Positions 44,089-55,247 of a DNA stretch of 64,000 nt are shown one piece after another. The position numbers and the translations under genes were made by a program. The notes under the pieces were generated by a model, which saw nothing but the letters and a program-made list of their open reading frames with translations, was not told the origin of the DNA and searched no databases. Origin of the DNA: Eunapius fragilis (taxonomy: Eukaryota > Porifera > Demospongiae > Spongillida > Spongillidae); assembly GCA_963681505.1 (NCBI GenBank), contig OY811976.1, positions 5,446,003 to 5,510,002 of the forward strand. The letters run 5' to 3'. Within the stretch, counting starts at the first letter, position 1. Each line of letters opens with the position of its first letter.

Positions 44089-44756
44089 TTAAAATACGAA
44101 AGGACAAAAGGTGACTATAAATGCCTTGAGGTCTGCACTGCATGTAGCCGCTGAGATTGTTTGATATCCAATCATCGCACAATTTGGCACGTCTATCTGA
44201 ATGGTTCTCTTTGAGCGTGGTGTAGGGCATGCTCAGAATTTGGCCTATTACTTCTGCCGTACTGTAGTAGTAGGCTGTCAAGTCTTCAGCAAAGATTCAT
44301 GAAGCAGTAATGACAGCTGAGTAGGTGCAAATCAGTACGAGCGAACACATACTAGTATTCATTAATAAAACATTTACCCATGAGCAAGAGTTGTTTGTAA
44401 CAGCTTCCTTGAGTGCAATCAGCAAATCATAATGAATTTGAGAAGATGGATAGTTCTGCAAAATGCATACAGCCGCAAGCACGCTTAATACTTCGTAAGT
44501 GATGTCTTGTAATTATAACTGTATGTGTTCAATTAATCTATTAATCTACATCGTAATCGAAATCTGCAAAATCGCTAGACGTTTATGTGCAAGTGCATAC
44601 CTTCAATTCATTAACAACTTCACCAAGAATTAATATCCTTCTATTGAGATTTACAAGTGTAGCGTCTTCAGTGGACACGTCATGTTTAATTGGAGCACCA
44701 TCTAACTTGCCGACTGAAAGTACTAGCATCATACCGATGACTGAGTTCAACAGCAT
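44089..44756 (-). pseudogene. S1 gene C: inverted, decayed copy
   Basis: Exon 1 44601-44756 (156 bases as in A and B; MLLNSVIGMMLVLSVGKLDG), exon 2 44378-about 44510, exon 3 44089-44316 (228 bases). Exon 1 is intact and its frame is also open upstream to a Met at 44837. Exon 2 is preceded by TTATAATTA, giving a stop just after the expected acceptor, and lacks codons of the NTT sequon. Exon 3 has a 4-base deletion near 44290 and a 4-base insertion near 44140, so its middle is out of frame. Substitutions exceed those between A and B, so C is the older copy. Confidence 0.8.
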
Positions 44757-44984
44757 TTCTAAATTTTGTCCTAAGTATTCTGTCTCCTTTGAGGTGGAAG
44801 GAATTGGTTTCAGTTTAAATACAATTAAAGACATCATTTAAAGCTGCAGGATATCGAAATTAACTAATTGTAAAGAATTCGTAGCTTTAGTCTACATTGC
44901 ACCCTAACTCCAGTAAAAATGAGACCGAATCATGTGGTTCATGCATAAGCTACCAAATTAACCTCTTAATTTGCGTCTAGGCTG

Positions 44985-45742
44985 ATATAATTAAAAGTAG
45001 CCCCCCCCCCCCCCACCCCAACCCACCTTGTCCGCCGCCTTAATTATTTTAGCTCACCTACAGCCACCTGAGTCCACCGTCCGTTATTAATGAGTATTCC
45101 CCGCATCGATTTGGCGCATACAAGTGTGTGTAATCAGCTAGATTTAATCGTATTTGCACCACCATGCACATGACAGCGGTATTATAAGACTGCTTCAAAT
45201 ACATTCAAACGTATGTAATTCAAATCAATTATTTATGCTAGCTTTACACCAACCACAGATACTTTATCTGAGCTCCAACCGCTAAGTCGTTAGGATAATC
45301 GTGATCATTTAACCAATAATACTTTCGATCTACGATAATTCTAGCTACCAAGCTGATGCCATTGTTTTTATACCTCAACATCGTCCTTATGTAAGGACCA
45401 TGCTCCTTTATTATGGTGATCAGAGGTTAAACGTTAAAAAAAAGCTGCACTGAAGTTTGATAACTGAAATCCTGATCAAGTTAGGATTAGAAAGAAATAA
45501 ACTCAAGGCCACCATATTTGGTGGCTTTTTCATGAACCACATGATCCGATCTCATTTTTCCTTGAGGAATTTATGGAGTAAAGTGCGCAATGTAGTATGG
45601 CTTGAGACTAAACGAATCAGTACAATGAGCTATTTTCGATATCCGGCACCTTTAAAAGATGTCTGTATTTAAACTACAACCAATTCCTTCCACCTCATAG
45701 GAGACAGAATAGTAAAAAAAAAAAAACTCAGAAAATTCAGAA
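44985..45742. promoter_or_regulatory. duplicated 5' flank of S1 gene B
   Basis: Contains a poly-C run (45001-45014), CACCTTGTCCGCCGCCTTAA, CGCATCGATTTGG, ACAAGTGTGTGTA, CACCATGCACATGAC and the CCAACCGCTAAGTCGTTAGG block, all also found upstream of gene A. Sequence between 45320 and 45560 is not shared. Confidence 0.45.
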
Positions 45743-46420
45743 ATGCTGTTGAACTCAGTCATCGGTATGATGCTAGTACTTTCCATTGGTACGTTAGATG
45801 GAGCTCCAATTAAACGTGACATGTCCACTGAAGATGCTACACTTGCAAATCTCAATGGAGGGATTATTGTTCTTGGTGAAGTTATAAATAGGCTGGAGGT
45901 AGGCACTTGCACATAAATGGCTAGCGAGTTTGCAGATTTCGATTATGATATTGATGATTAATGGATTCATTAAACACATACAGTTGCAAAATATCACTGA
46001 CGAAACATCCAGTGTGCTTGCGGCTGTGTGCATTTTGAGGAACTATCCATTGTCTCGGGAAAACACAACTTCTCAAATTCATTATGATGCGCTGATTGCA
46101 CTCAAGGAAGCTGTCATTAACAACTCGTGCTCATGGGTAAGTGTTTTAATGAAATACTGATGTATAGTCTATGTGTTTGCTCATCTATCCAGCTGTCATT
46201 ACTGCTTCATAAATCGTTGCCGTGTGAAGATTTGACAGCCTACTACTGCAGTACGGCAGAAGTAATGGGCCAAATTCAGAGCATGTTCTACACTACGCTC
46301 AAAGAGAACCATCCAGATGGACATGTCAAATTGTGCGGTGATTGGATTGCAGACAATCTCAGCGGCTACAGTGCAGACCTCAAAGCATTTATAGCCACCT
46401 TTTGTCCTTTCGTATTTTAA
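45743..46420 (+). CDS. S1 gene B: predicted secreted 178-aa protein, three exons, intact
   Basis: Exons 45743-45898, 45984-46136 and 46193-46420, with the same sizes, phase-0 GT-AG introns (85 and 56 bp) and length as gene A. The signal peptide is MLLNSVIGMMLVLSIGTLDG, with cleavage expected before PIKRD. Exon 2 is identical to A at the protein level. Exon 3 differs at only three residues (KLCGD, CPFVF). All six cysteines and four N-glycosylation sequons are kept. Several base changes between A and B fall in introns and flanks, so the duplication is recent. The function is unknown; see gene A. Confidence 0.72.
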
Positions 46421-46669
46421 TGCGTTTTAGCAGCCGTATGAACATATTATTGTGCTTTTCGTGTAGCCCGGAAGCCCCCTCCCCCCCCCCTCCCCCCCCC
46501 CCCCCCCCCCACCCCCTTCGATATTAATTACGTAACAAAACTAACTGACTTATTTTCATTACGCGTACCTGTTTAACCTCGGCCCCAGGCGAAAACGTCA
46601 CCGGTGGTAGGTTCGCATTGACGTGCAGTAATGTAATCTAACTGCGCAGTGGCTAGGGTCGGAAACATC

Positions 46670-46762
46670 CAGTGTACTTGCGGCTGTGAGCATTTTGAGG
46701 AAGTATCCATCGTCTCGTGAAAAAACTACTTCTCACATTCATTATGATGTGCTCTGAGGCTG
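46670..46762 (+). pseudogene. S1 fragment E (exon 2 remnant)
   Basis: Matches S1 exon 2 (GAAACATCCAGTGTACTTGC, ATTTTGAGGAAGTATCCATC, CACATTCATTATGATGTGCT) with TGC to AGC at the first conserved Cys. Ends abruptly at an inverted S2 copy. Confidence 0.85.
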
Positions 46763-47150
46763 AAGGTAACACATTTTAGCTGGTTCAGAATGCGTACCAC
46801 CATTTCCTGTACCTCTTTGTCCATCATTGCAGCGTTTGTACTACCTTTAACTAGCTTCGTTGCAATTGCTGGATAGCACTAGAACACCGACCTGTATGCA
46901 GATAATTACAACACTCCGGAGACCATTCGCGTTTTAAGCCGCTGGCTATAGCAACAGCATATTGCAAGGTATTATCTCAGTGGGAAAATGTGCTGGATTT
47001 TCAACCAACATAATCCAGTATGTTCTGCATGACCCTATTGCATACGGTACAATAGTGTTCCTAGATTGGATCTTCTGTGGATTCAGCGGAGTTTCTCTAT
47101 TACCGTTGAACTGTCACTATTGTTTACAGGAGCGTATAAAGGGGTGAATT
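46763..47150 (-). repeat. gene-like repeat family S2, copy 3 (minus)
   Basis: Reverse complement of 53690-54020. The minus strand reads ATKLVKGSTNAAMMDKEVQE then MVVRILNQ. Exon-like segments are kept in the same order as in the other copies. Confidence 0.65.
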
Positions 47151-47239
47151 CCAGTTGTTAATTATATTCATTGCTTTGTAATATCGCAGTCTCGTCAGTT
47201 AATTGATAATTAATCATCCACATCATAATCGAATTCTGC

Positions 47240-47425
47240 AAAGTAGGCATTTATGTGCATATGCCTACCTCCAGCCAATTTGTAACTTCACCAAGGACAA
47301 TAATCCCTTCATTGAGATTTGCAAGTTTATAGCGTCTTCAGCGGACGACACGTCTCGTTTAATTGGAGCACCATCTAACATACCGATGGAACGTACTAGC
47401 ATCATACCGATACCGATAACTGTTT
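47240..47425 (-). pseudogene. S1 fragment F (exon 1 remnant, inverted)
   Basis: Reverse complement matches S1 exon 1: GGTGCTCCAATTAAACGAGA, AATCTCAATGAAGGGATTAT, GGTGAAGTTACAAATTGGCT. It has lost the start region. Confidence 0.85.
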
Positions 47426-47440
47426 GGATGTGAGTCAGTT

Positions 47441-47908
47441 TAAAATGATGAGGTGAGTCCATTTGGAAACATTTCTTGAGACAAAGAGACAGGCAGACTT
47501 AGATGTACAGAGACAGCGATAGTGGAGAACACTCATTGTTTCTGCCATTGCCACAACAGGTAGTTGTTTTATTGACCCATGGCTCTATGCAGTGTCGGTG
47601 TTCCCCCTCTTCCTCTCCTTCCTCTCTCTGTCTCTGTCTTGTCTATTTACATCTGTGTGTACACCTGTACACATATTGGGTAATGTGTGTACACCTTTAC
47701 ACATATTGGGTAATATGTGTATAGGGGAGCACAAATTACTTACCCTACCTTATCTTTGTAAGTAATCACATTTGTCATTCAAAAATCAATATCTGAGTAC
47801 AAAACAGATAATTAATTGATGGTCACCAATAATTCAAATTATTTGATTGTTATACAATTAGATGATAGCTCATACACACAACACTTGCTATATATAAACA
47901 CACTACAG
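47441..47908. other. 3' flank of the RT element with GTGTACACC palindromes
   Basis: Two copies of TGTGTACACCTNTACACATA lie at about 47656 and 47684. Similar words flank the other side of the RT element (51087, 51233, 51564). Otherwise nothing is recognised. Confidence 0.5.
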
Positions 47909-50900
47909 TTAAGATGGGATTCTACGGAGGATGGCTCTGGCATTCGCTCTTGTTAGGCAAATGCTCAAGCTTGCGAAAAGCTCAAAAGATATCTGTGCCT
48001 TTGGCAGAGACTTGTGGATCGCAAGCCTAGCAATTATCTGAGCCAGAAATATTGAAGCTTCGTTACCCCAAGCCCCATAGGAGTCAACTACTAGAGGGGT
48101 TGAGACCCACCCTAAAGCTAAACACTTTACATCATTGGCCTGGTGTTTCCTCCTCTCCGTTGCGTCAAGGACTGCACCAACCGTTGCTCCCGCTTCAGCT
48201 AAAGTTGAAGGATTTAGCGGTGAGACAACGGAGATGTCCAGGGCAACGGGCCTTCCATGGTTCCAATGCTTCACGAGAATATCAGCAGGCCGTGACTGTG
48301 AATGGTCAGGAAAGAGCCCAGCACCAGCTTCAACTTCGATTGAAGCATGTGCACGGTGAAGAAAGTGCGCTAAAGTGTCCCTGAGAGCATTATGGCGTGT
48401 AATAACATCACCCCCACATTTGCATGTTAATGCATGGTGTCCAAGAGGGTCCAGACTGTGGGCAGGGCAGAAAGCACACTGAGAGCCCTGGGAGGTATCT
48501 TGGCCTAGCCACCACTTGACAGCTACCCTGAATTCAATTGGGTCAAGATGGAGAGCTAGGGATGTGGAGGGAATAACTGATAACCAGGATGTCGCGTGGG
48601 GGGCTGAAACTGATAGCAACCGAGCCTTGTTAGCAGGGGAGGATTCATCAAAGAGGACTTGAAAGCAATAGTCGTTTACTTTTGAAGACAGAAGCTTCTG
48701 ACTGACAGGTGAGGAAACCACAGAATTGACAGATAGTTTCTCAATTGGAGCAACAGTAGAATTGAAGTGGTCCAAGGCATTTGTAAGGTGTATGTCATCT
48801 GTATCATACACCCCAGAGGAGCAGAAGGAAGCAATAAAAGCTGAGCTGGAGTGTAGGGACAGTGAGCGCAACCCAAGACCACCACTGTTAAGGCCAAGTT
48901 GGGCCTGACACCATGCCTCATCTGACATTTCAAAACCTATGCAGTCCATGAAACAGTGGTGGATGTCATCATCGAAGAGCTTGAAAGCATCTGATACCAA
49001 GTTGGTTGGAATTGAGCGAGCCAAGTAGCTTAACTTGCAAAAACTACCACATAGACGAAGTAATGTTAAAGCTACTTGAGGGTCTATGACAGAAACCTCT
49101 ATCAAGCAGTGCAAAAGCTTGCGAGCTTCAAGCCGTTTTGAGGCAATAAAATTTGCACAGTATATGTAGTCACCAATTGGGCATCCTAATATCTCAAAAT
49201 GAGGCAATTGGAAAACTTTGAGCTCTGGTGGGAAAGGGGAGGCATCACTTGGGCAGTACAGCTCACATTTAGAGATATTGATATGTAGGCCAAGAGGGGG
49301 TCCTAACTCCTGTATAAGGGTCAAAGATCTACAAATTGAAGACTTCTTGCCTGCTAATATGCCATCATCCAGATACCAAGCTTGATATAATAGATGGTTG
49401 CACTCAGTATCGTCTTTAATAGCTCCAGCAACCTTATGCAGGACCAAAGCAAACAGAAAAGGACCCAGTGGGTCTCCCTGCTGCACACCTGATTGTGATG
49501 TTAGCTGGCCCATAGGGTGCCACAGAAAAGGGTGAGAGCCATAACACCATGCCACCCAAGGAAGCAAATCTGGGAAATGCTTCGCGCATTCCTGTAAAAC
49601 AGCATCTCTGGAGACTAATTCTTGAAATCCACCTTGAGAACAGAAAAGTCCAAATCATTCCAATGTTTATCCACACAGGCCCTTATTCCATGAATAACCT
49701 TTTCTGAACCCATTGGACAAGCCACACCAAACTGTATGGGCTCAAAAAAATCAACAACCCTATGTTTAATGACAGCACACAAGCATTTCCCTGTCAATCT
49801 TCTCAGGACCTCACCCACAGCAATTGGTCTTATGTCCGGGGCACAACCAGGCTTTAACTTGCTGAGTGCTGTCAAGGACCCACCAGCCATGAAACGAGAA
49901 ACCTCCTGGGGGACTTTCCCAGAGACCAAGAGGTTAACAACCCTCCTGAGAAGGGAACAAATTGTAGTGGGAAGTGGAATTGAAGCTGCATCCAACAGGT
50001 GCTGTACCCGTAGACCAGAAGGACCTGCTGCTGTACCCTTTGGAAAAGATTTCAGGATATTATAAACATCAAAATCTTCATTCAGTGATATGGATTGTGA
50101 AGTTGTTTCTGGGATAATAGGGAGCGGCCCCTCAGGGTGTTTATCCTTTAACAACTTCCAAGTGTCATCACTATTTGGTGCCAGGCCAGAGGATGCTAAA
50201 ATTCTACAAGCTTTAGCAAACATACCCTCACGAGACAGCGAGACTGCAAAATTAATGAGATTTCGCGGGATAGAATCATCTGAGTGGATGCCTATCGCTC
50301 TGTGACTCATCGCCATATTCCATAGTGTTGCGTGTTCTCCTCTGCACCACAGATTGCATAGCGCATCTATTGGGGTTGGTTTATTATGCCTACCACCCCT
50401 TTTCTTTGAAGGCAAGAGGCACTTTGGAAGCATAAATAACTTCAGCCAAGAGTCCAATGAGTTGTCGTTATCTGACAAATAAACCACATTAGAAAACTGC
50501 GCATGTGACGAGGTGTACGTGTACGCAGAGCAAGAGGATGTGTTGACAGTGGAGGCACGAGCACTGAAGGCTCGAATAGTGGAGGTGCAAATGGTGGAGG
50601 CGCGAGTAGTGGAGGTGCAAATAGTGGAGGCGCGAATAGTGGAGGCGCGAGTAGAGGAGGCATGAGCACTGAAGGCTCGAATAGTGGAGGCACAAATGGT
50701 GGAGACACAAATGGTGGAGGCGCGAAAAGTGGAGGCGCGAGTAGAGGAAGCACGACACTGAAGGCTCGAATAGTGGAGGCACAAATGGTCGAGGCGCAAA
50801 CACTGAAGGTGCAAATAGTGAAAGCGTGAGTAGTGGAGGCATGGTAGGGAAGTGCAAGTAGAGGTAGAGAAGTGCAAGTAGAGGTAGAGGAAGTGCAAGT

Positions 50901-50919
50901 AGAGGTAGAGGAAGCGCAA
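47909..50919 (-). pseudogene. reverse-transcriptase element with C-terminal zinc knuckle and endonuclease-like region, broken once
   Basis: Two adjoining frames on the minus strand. The first (50919-49615) carries the N-terminal part of the RT: FPKGTAAGPSGLRVQHLLDA, ALSKLKPGCAPDIRPIAVGE, FGVACPMGSEKVIHGIRACV and motif A VDFKN, then TAG. The second (49567-47909) resumes a few codons later and has GVQQGDPLGP (residues 27-36) and the catalytic WYLDDG (64-69). It ends with a CAFC...HH...TC knuckle (364-382) and RPAD followed 15 residues on by D (426-444). That last arrangement resembles the CCHC plus restriction-like endonuclease of R2-type retroelements. The break near 49616 is best explained by a small deletion removing the end of motif A (usual AFN). 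Apart from it the frames are long and clean, so the element died recently. The exact clade is undetermined. Confidence 0.85.
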
Positions 50920-50935
50920 GTAGGAGTGAAGGAGT
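50530..50935. repeat. 15-bp minisatellite upstream of the RT frame
   Basis: Variants of GGAGGCGCGAATAGT and GTAGAGGTAGAGGAAGTGC in tandem. The sequence has no stops on the minus strand, so the RT frame appears extended by Ser/Thr/Ala-rich repeats. The biological start is likely within or downstream of it (SLDSWLKLFMLP at about 50450). Confidence 0.88.
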
Positions 50936-50940
50936 AAAAC

Positions 50941-51854
50941 CTCAAAACCTAAAGCAGCAGTCTGCCCTGAGATGGAGGAGTGATACTAACATGAACATTT
51001 AGCATTGTTGCTGTTTTTTGATACACAAGTGATTGAATTTGCATGATTCTTTTGCACTAAACATTATTTTCCTACGTAGGACTAATTTGTGTACACCTGT
51101 ATACATTTTACTGCAAAACTTTCCTGATACAACCCATGAATAATTTCATATTATATAGTTACTACATCATACCCTCTATCACTTTCAATACTCATTTGAA
51201 AATAGTACACTATTATAGTGAAGCAAATGTAATATGTGTACAGGTGTACACAAATTAGAGCATATGACTGTAAAAGTGATTACCAAAAAGAAGCAGCATT
51301 TGTTTGATGTACATACAAAACAGACTATGTGGATAAAATTTGACTTATTGAGAATGTTCCCATCATGTTTGTTTTAATCTCTAACTTTTACAGTGTTCTG
51401 CAGTACTATAGATAACAGGATTAAGAGTTGTTATTGCAATTAGCCAAAATTAGCATTTCATGACACACTTAACCACAAGTTAACACCACCATAGGGGGTA
51501 CAGATCTTCACAAGTTGTGTAAAACTGCTGGTATGAGATATAATGCAGCAAAATTAAAGGAGTAATTTGTGTACCACTGTACACATTTTAGGATGCAGAT
51601 AGACAACATGCATTACAATTCATCCTTTTGATATTAAATATGTTATTGGTGCACGGTCTCATTCCACGACTCAGTCCAGTGGCTATAAAGGATACTTATC
51701 ACCAGGCATGCACAACCAGCCATACCTCTGTAGTGTCCTGCCCCACTGGACAACCACATGCATATCAAAAGCATTTTCAGTACCACCACCTTACCAAGCT
51801 GTAATTCTACAGGCACTAATATCGATAAGGATGCATGCAATCCACATACGCACG
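50941..51854. other. 5' flank of the RT element, nothing else recognised
   Basis: AT-rich, with three GTGTAC palindromic words (about 51087, 51233, 51564). No gene. Confidence 0.5.
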
Positions 51855-52985
51855 TACACGCCTATGTGGTATACGCGAGCAGTTGATTCTGGGGATTCGA
51901 GACAGGTCGATATTGCTTCCAGGCCAGATTGAGCACTGTTCTTTATATTGATTATTTCATTTTTTCATTTTCAATATAGTCTTGCGCCATAAATTGAATT
52001 CCATCGCGTGAAACATTGCCAATGAGCCCAAATTGCCTTCCATGTATTAATAAAAATGCGGAAAATTAAATTGTGGTAAAGTGCACATCCGGAAGTCCCA
52101 AAAATTTATCAAATATGAACTAATGCCTTCAATGTATCATATACAACCACATAATATGGCACACATATGGTTTCTGGTAGATATATTTAGCACTTATCTG
52201 TGCCAAATATAGAAACTGCTATATGCGTTACAAACATAATAATTATCAATTCATGCATGCAGGCATTGCAGCATTCAGTTTTTTATCCTCTAAAAGCACA
52301 GGGAGTTTGCATCAACTCTTGAAGCTCAGGGAAATGAAGTGATGAGGATGCACAATACATAAATCACATATGCAGTTTGATATAGACAGCACAGACTATG
52401 ATGTCAATATGTGCCTCATCGAAGTAGATGTGGAGGCTTAAAATGGAAAAAGACAACAAGGGCGTGGTCATGCATGTGTCAGTATGAATGTTATAATGAT
52501 AACATTGAATCCAGACTGGTGTTTGCTGAAGTATAGCAATATTACATTGATGTAAGTTCATCTTACAGATGAAATTGTACATTTGTAAACATTTAAATTT
52601 CTAGCCACGTGATAAGGTGATTGTGGCAGCATTCTAAGCTGTTTCACAGTTATCATCACTTCCTTTAGCAGCGGAGTATACTCTTTTCCTTGGTGATGAA
52701 GTCACTATAAAGGAGAATCAAATTGTCGGAGTATTTAATTCTATTGCAATTCTGGTACTGTATAGGTATCATATGGATTCTGAGTTCATCTTCGTAGCAT
52801 TGTAATACATATCATCCCTCCATCCAGAAGTGCTTCAATTCCCATTTCACAAGAAAGCCAAAGGGAATGTTGTTGCAGTCGCTCCATTATTGCTGTAGTT
52901 GAACGGAACTTAACTAGCACATGTGGTTTTTATTCTAATGACTTATTTTAGTTTTTTAAAAACCAACTTGATTTCATTGGTGTAT
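51855..52985. repeat. dispersed repeat G, copy 2
   Basis: See 24385 (direct) and 37955 (inverted). This is the most continuous copy. Confidence 0.85.
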
Positions 52986-52995
52986 AATTACATAT

Positions 52996-53234
52996 GGGAC
53001 AGTGTTCAGCAAAATCACCCTTCTGAATCGTTTCAAATTTTATGATTTTCCGTGAACTCCAAAGAGTTTCTATCAAATGGTCCTTACGCATCCAAAATTG
53101 GGTTATCCATCATAAAGTTATAAGGTACTGAATTTATAATTAGCCATACATTTCAATGCAAGCGTTCCTTTTCTTTTGCTTGTCCGTAAAATTTGATAAA
53201 GTATCATAGGGGTGATTTTGCTGGACACTGTTCC
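52996..53234. mobile_element. MITE family M2, copy 2
   Basis: Termini GGGACAGTGTTCAGCAAAAT and the inverse ending GCTGGACACTGTTCC. ATAT abuts both ends. See 19231. Confidence 0.88.
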
Positions 53235-53245
53235 ATATATATATG

Positions 53246-53530
53246 TAAGTAACGAAAAACATTCTCTATGAGTAAGTTGGTGAGATATAGGATTTGAAGG
53301 CAATGGTGGTGTAGAAACCAAGGAAACAAGGGTCTGTAATAGTAAGGGGAAATGTCATAGTCCTATATTTAGCCCGTTTGTAGCACATACTATGTTCGTG
53401 GGCTAAATATAGGACTACAACATTTTCCCTTACTATTACAGACCCTAGTTTTCCTTGCTTTTAACACCACTGTTGCATTCAATTCCTATATCTCACCAAT
53501 TTTCTCATAGAGAATGTCTTTAGTCACTTG
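53246..53530. mobile_element. fold-back MITE FB1, copy 5
   Basis: Ends AAGTAACGAAAAACATTCTC and inverse, arms about 130 bp each with few mismatches. It sits 11 bp from an M2 MITE. Confidence 0.92.
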
Positions 53531-53554
53531 TTTCAAAGATTTTAAAAGATGCAC

Positions 53555-54470
53555 AAAGTCGCCATATGTTTTACGTTTTTATTTCCATCTAGACGGTGAC
53601 TAAAATCCAAAATATAACACGAGGTTTCCCAAGGTACCTCCTCCTTATAAATAAATCCAACGCATGTTATGTAAACAATACTGACAGTTCAACGGTGATA
53701 GAGAAATTCCGCTGAATCCACAGAAGATCCAATCTAGGAACACTATTGTACCATTATGCAATAGGATCATGCAGAACATACTGGATTATGTTGGTTGAAA
53801 ATCCAGCACGTTTTGCCACTGAGATATATCTTGCAATATGCTGCTGCTATAGCCAGCGGCTTAAAACGCGAATGGTCTCAGGAGTGTTGTAATTATCTGC
53901 ATACAGGTCGGCGTTCTAGTGCTATCCAGCAATTGCAACGAAGCTAGTTAAAGGTAGTAAAAACGCTGCAATGATGAACAAAGAGGTACAGGAAATGGTG
54001 GTACGCATTCTGAACGAAGTCAACGAAACTGTACTAAGCCTAAGAGGTGTGCTGAATCAGGTAGGTGTTTGCCCAACAGTAAGATATACAGCTGTTGATC
54101 TATAGGTAAAGACTTCCTCAATTATTGGAATGGTTCTTTCGCTATGCAAAAGTTGGATGAGAATGCATGGTACTAGGTGATCTCGGAGTTTCCTGTACAT
54201 TTCTCTCTCCTTATATTACAGATTGTTCTTGAGCTTACACACGCGTGCAAACATTCTACATAGATAAGCCCGCAATACGATTAGCATCATAACAGTTTCA
54301 CTGGACAAGATCATGATTTCAGCCGGTTTGACACATTGTACCCTTGGCCTTTGCATGATGGATTTCCGGACAAACCTATATTTTAATGGCTTTCCGTATG
54401 GAAAATGGCGTATGATAAGATTACGTTTCCGACAGGGATAGCACGTAATTACATACATACATACATACAT
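53555..54470 (+). repeat. gene-like repeat family S2, copy 4 (best)
   Basis: Exon-like open stretches: NNTDSSTVIEKFR (about 53675), ILQYAAAIASGLKREWSQEC then CNYLHTG (about 53830-53910), PAIATKLVKGSKNAAMMNKE then VQEMVVRILNEVNETVLSLR and GVLNQ followed by donor GTAGGT (53925-54060), and after ATTACAG at about 54222 a short ELTHACKHST with stop. The pieces look like a four-exon small helical secreted protein, but frames between pieces are not proven and no signal peptide is identified. Copies at 36170, 40420 and 46763. Confidence 0.6.
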
Positions 54471-54639
54471 GTGAAGTAGACACAAAATCATCTAAAGCCT
54501 ATATTGCTGTACTTTAAATACTACATGATAAGTAAAGTTCCCTGCTACTGTCTTGCACACTCACCCTAGTATCACCTTCACAATCAGATTCAAATTCCAC
54601 ACATGTGCATGATGTAGCATCATTTTCTATTATCTCCTC

Positions 54640-55214
54640 ATCATTGCCTTGTTCACATTATTTGTCATAAACTTCCTCACAGTTCTTACACTCCTCGTTA
54701 CATTCTTTGCAATCATCATCCTTACATCCATCATCATTATTCTTACATTCATTCTTTTTCTCCATAATCTTCATCACATTCGTCATAATCTGCATACTCT
54801 TCCCAGTACTCTTCTTTACAATCATGGTTTTGAAAACAATGCTCTTCCTGGTACTCCTCTTCACAATCACGGTCTTGAAAATAACTCAATATTTACATCA
54901 TAGTTCTCTTTGCACTGTTCACATTCTTCTCTACCTCCTTCCGCATGATCTTCCTGTTCTGTATAAACCCCATCACTATCTTCAGCAGTGGCTGCATTTG
55001 CACATTGCCCTGGATCCAACTCATGTTTAACATATGTCCCCATCCCAAACCACTGATCCCTTTTTCCCATAATATGCATACCCACTTCTCTGGCCCAGAA
55101 CTTCTGCTTAAAATCAAATACAATATACACTGTGTCCCCTTCCATATTATGTCTTGCCTGCCTCTTAAGGTACTGCTGCTGAACATCACATGAGACATAT
55201 ACCGGAACGTTCAT
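54640..55214 (-). pseudogene. acidic, Cys/Glu-rich open frames, unidentified
   Basis: Minus-strand frame from 55214 reads VYVSCDVQQQYLKRQARHNM and TVYIVFDFKQKFWAREVGMH. It then becomes strongly acidic (EECEQCKENYD) and stops near 54867. In another frame the acidic repeat continues (HDCKEEYWEEYADYDECDED) down to about 54650. Probably the C-terminal end of a decayed gene with an acidic tail. I recognise no family. Confidence 0.35.
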
Positions 55215-55247
55215 CGTTCACACTGATATATCTATATAATTATATAT

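Noticed and set aside
49736-50065. Plus-strand frames opposite the RT element
   Set aside because: They are shadows of the minus-strand RT coding sequence.
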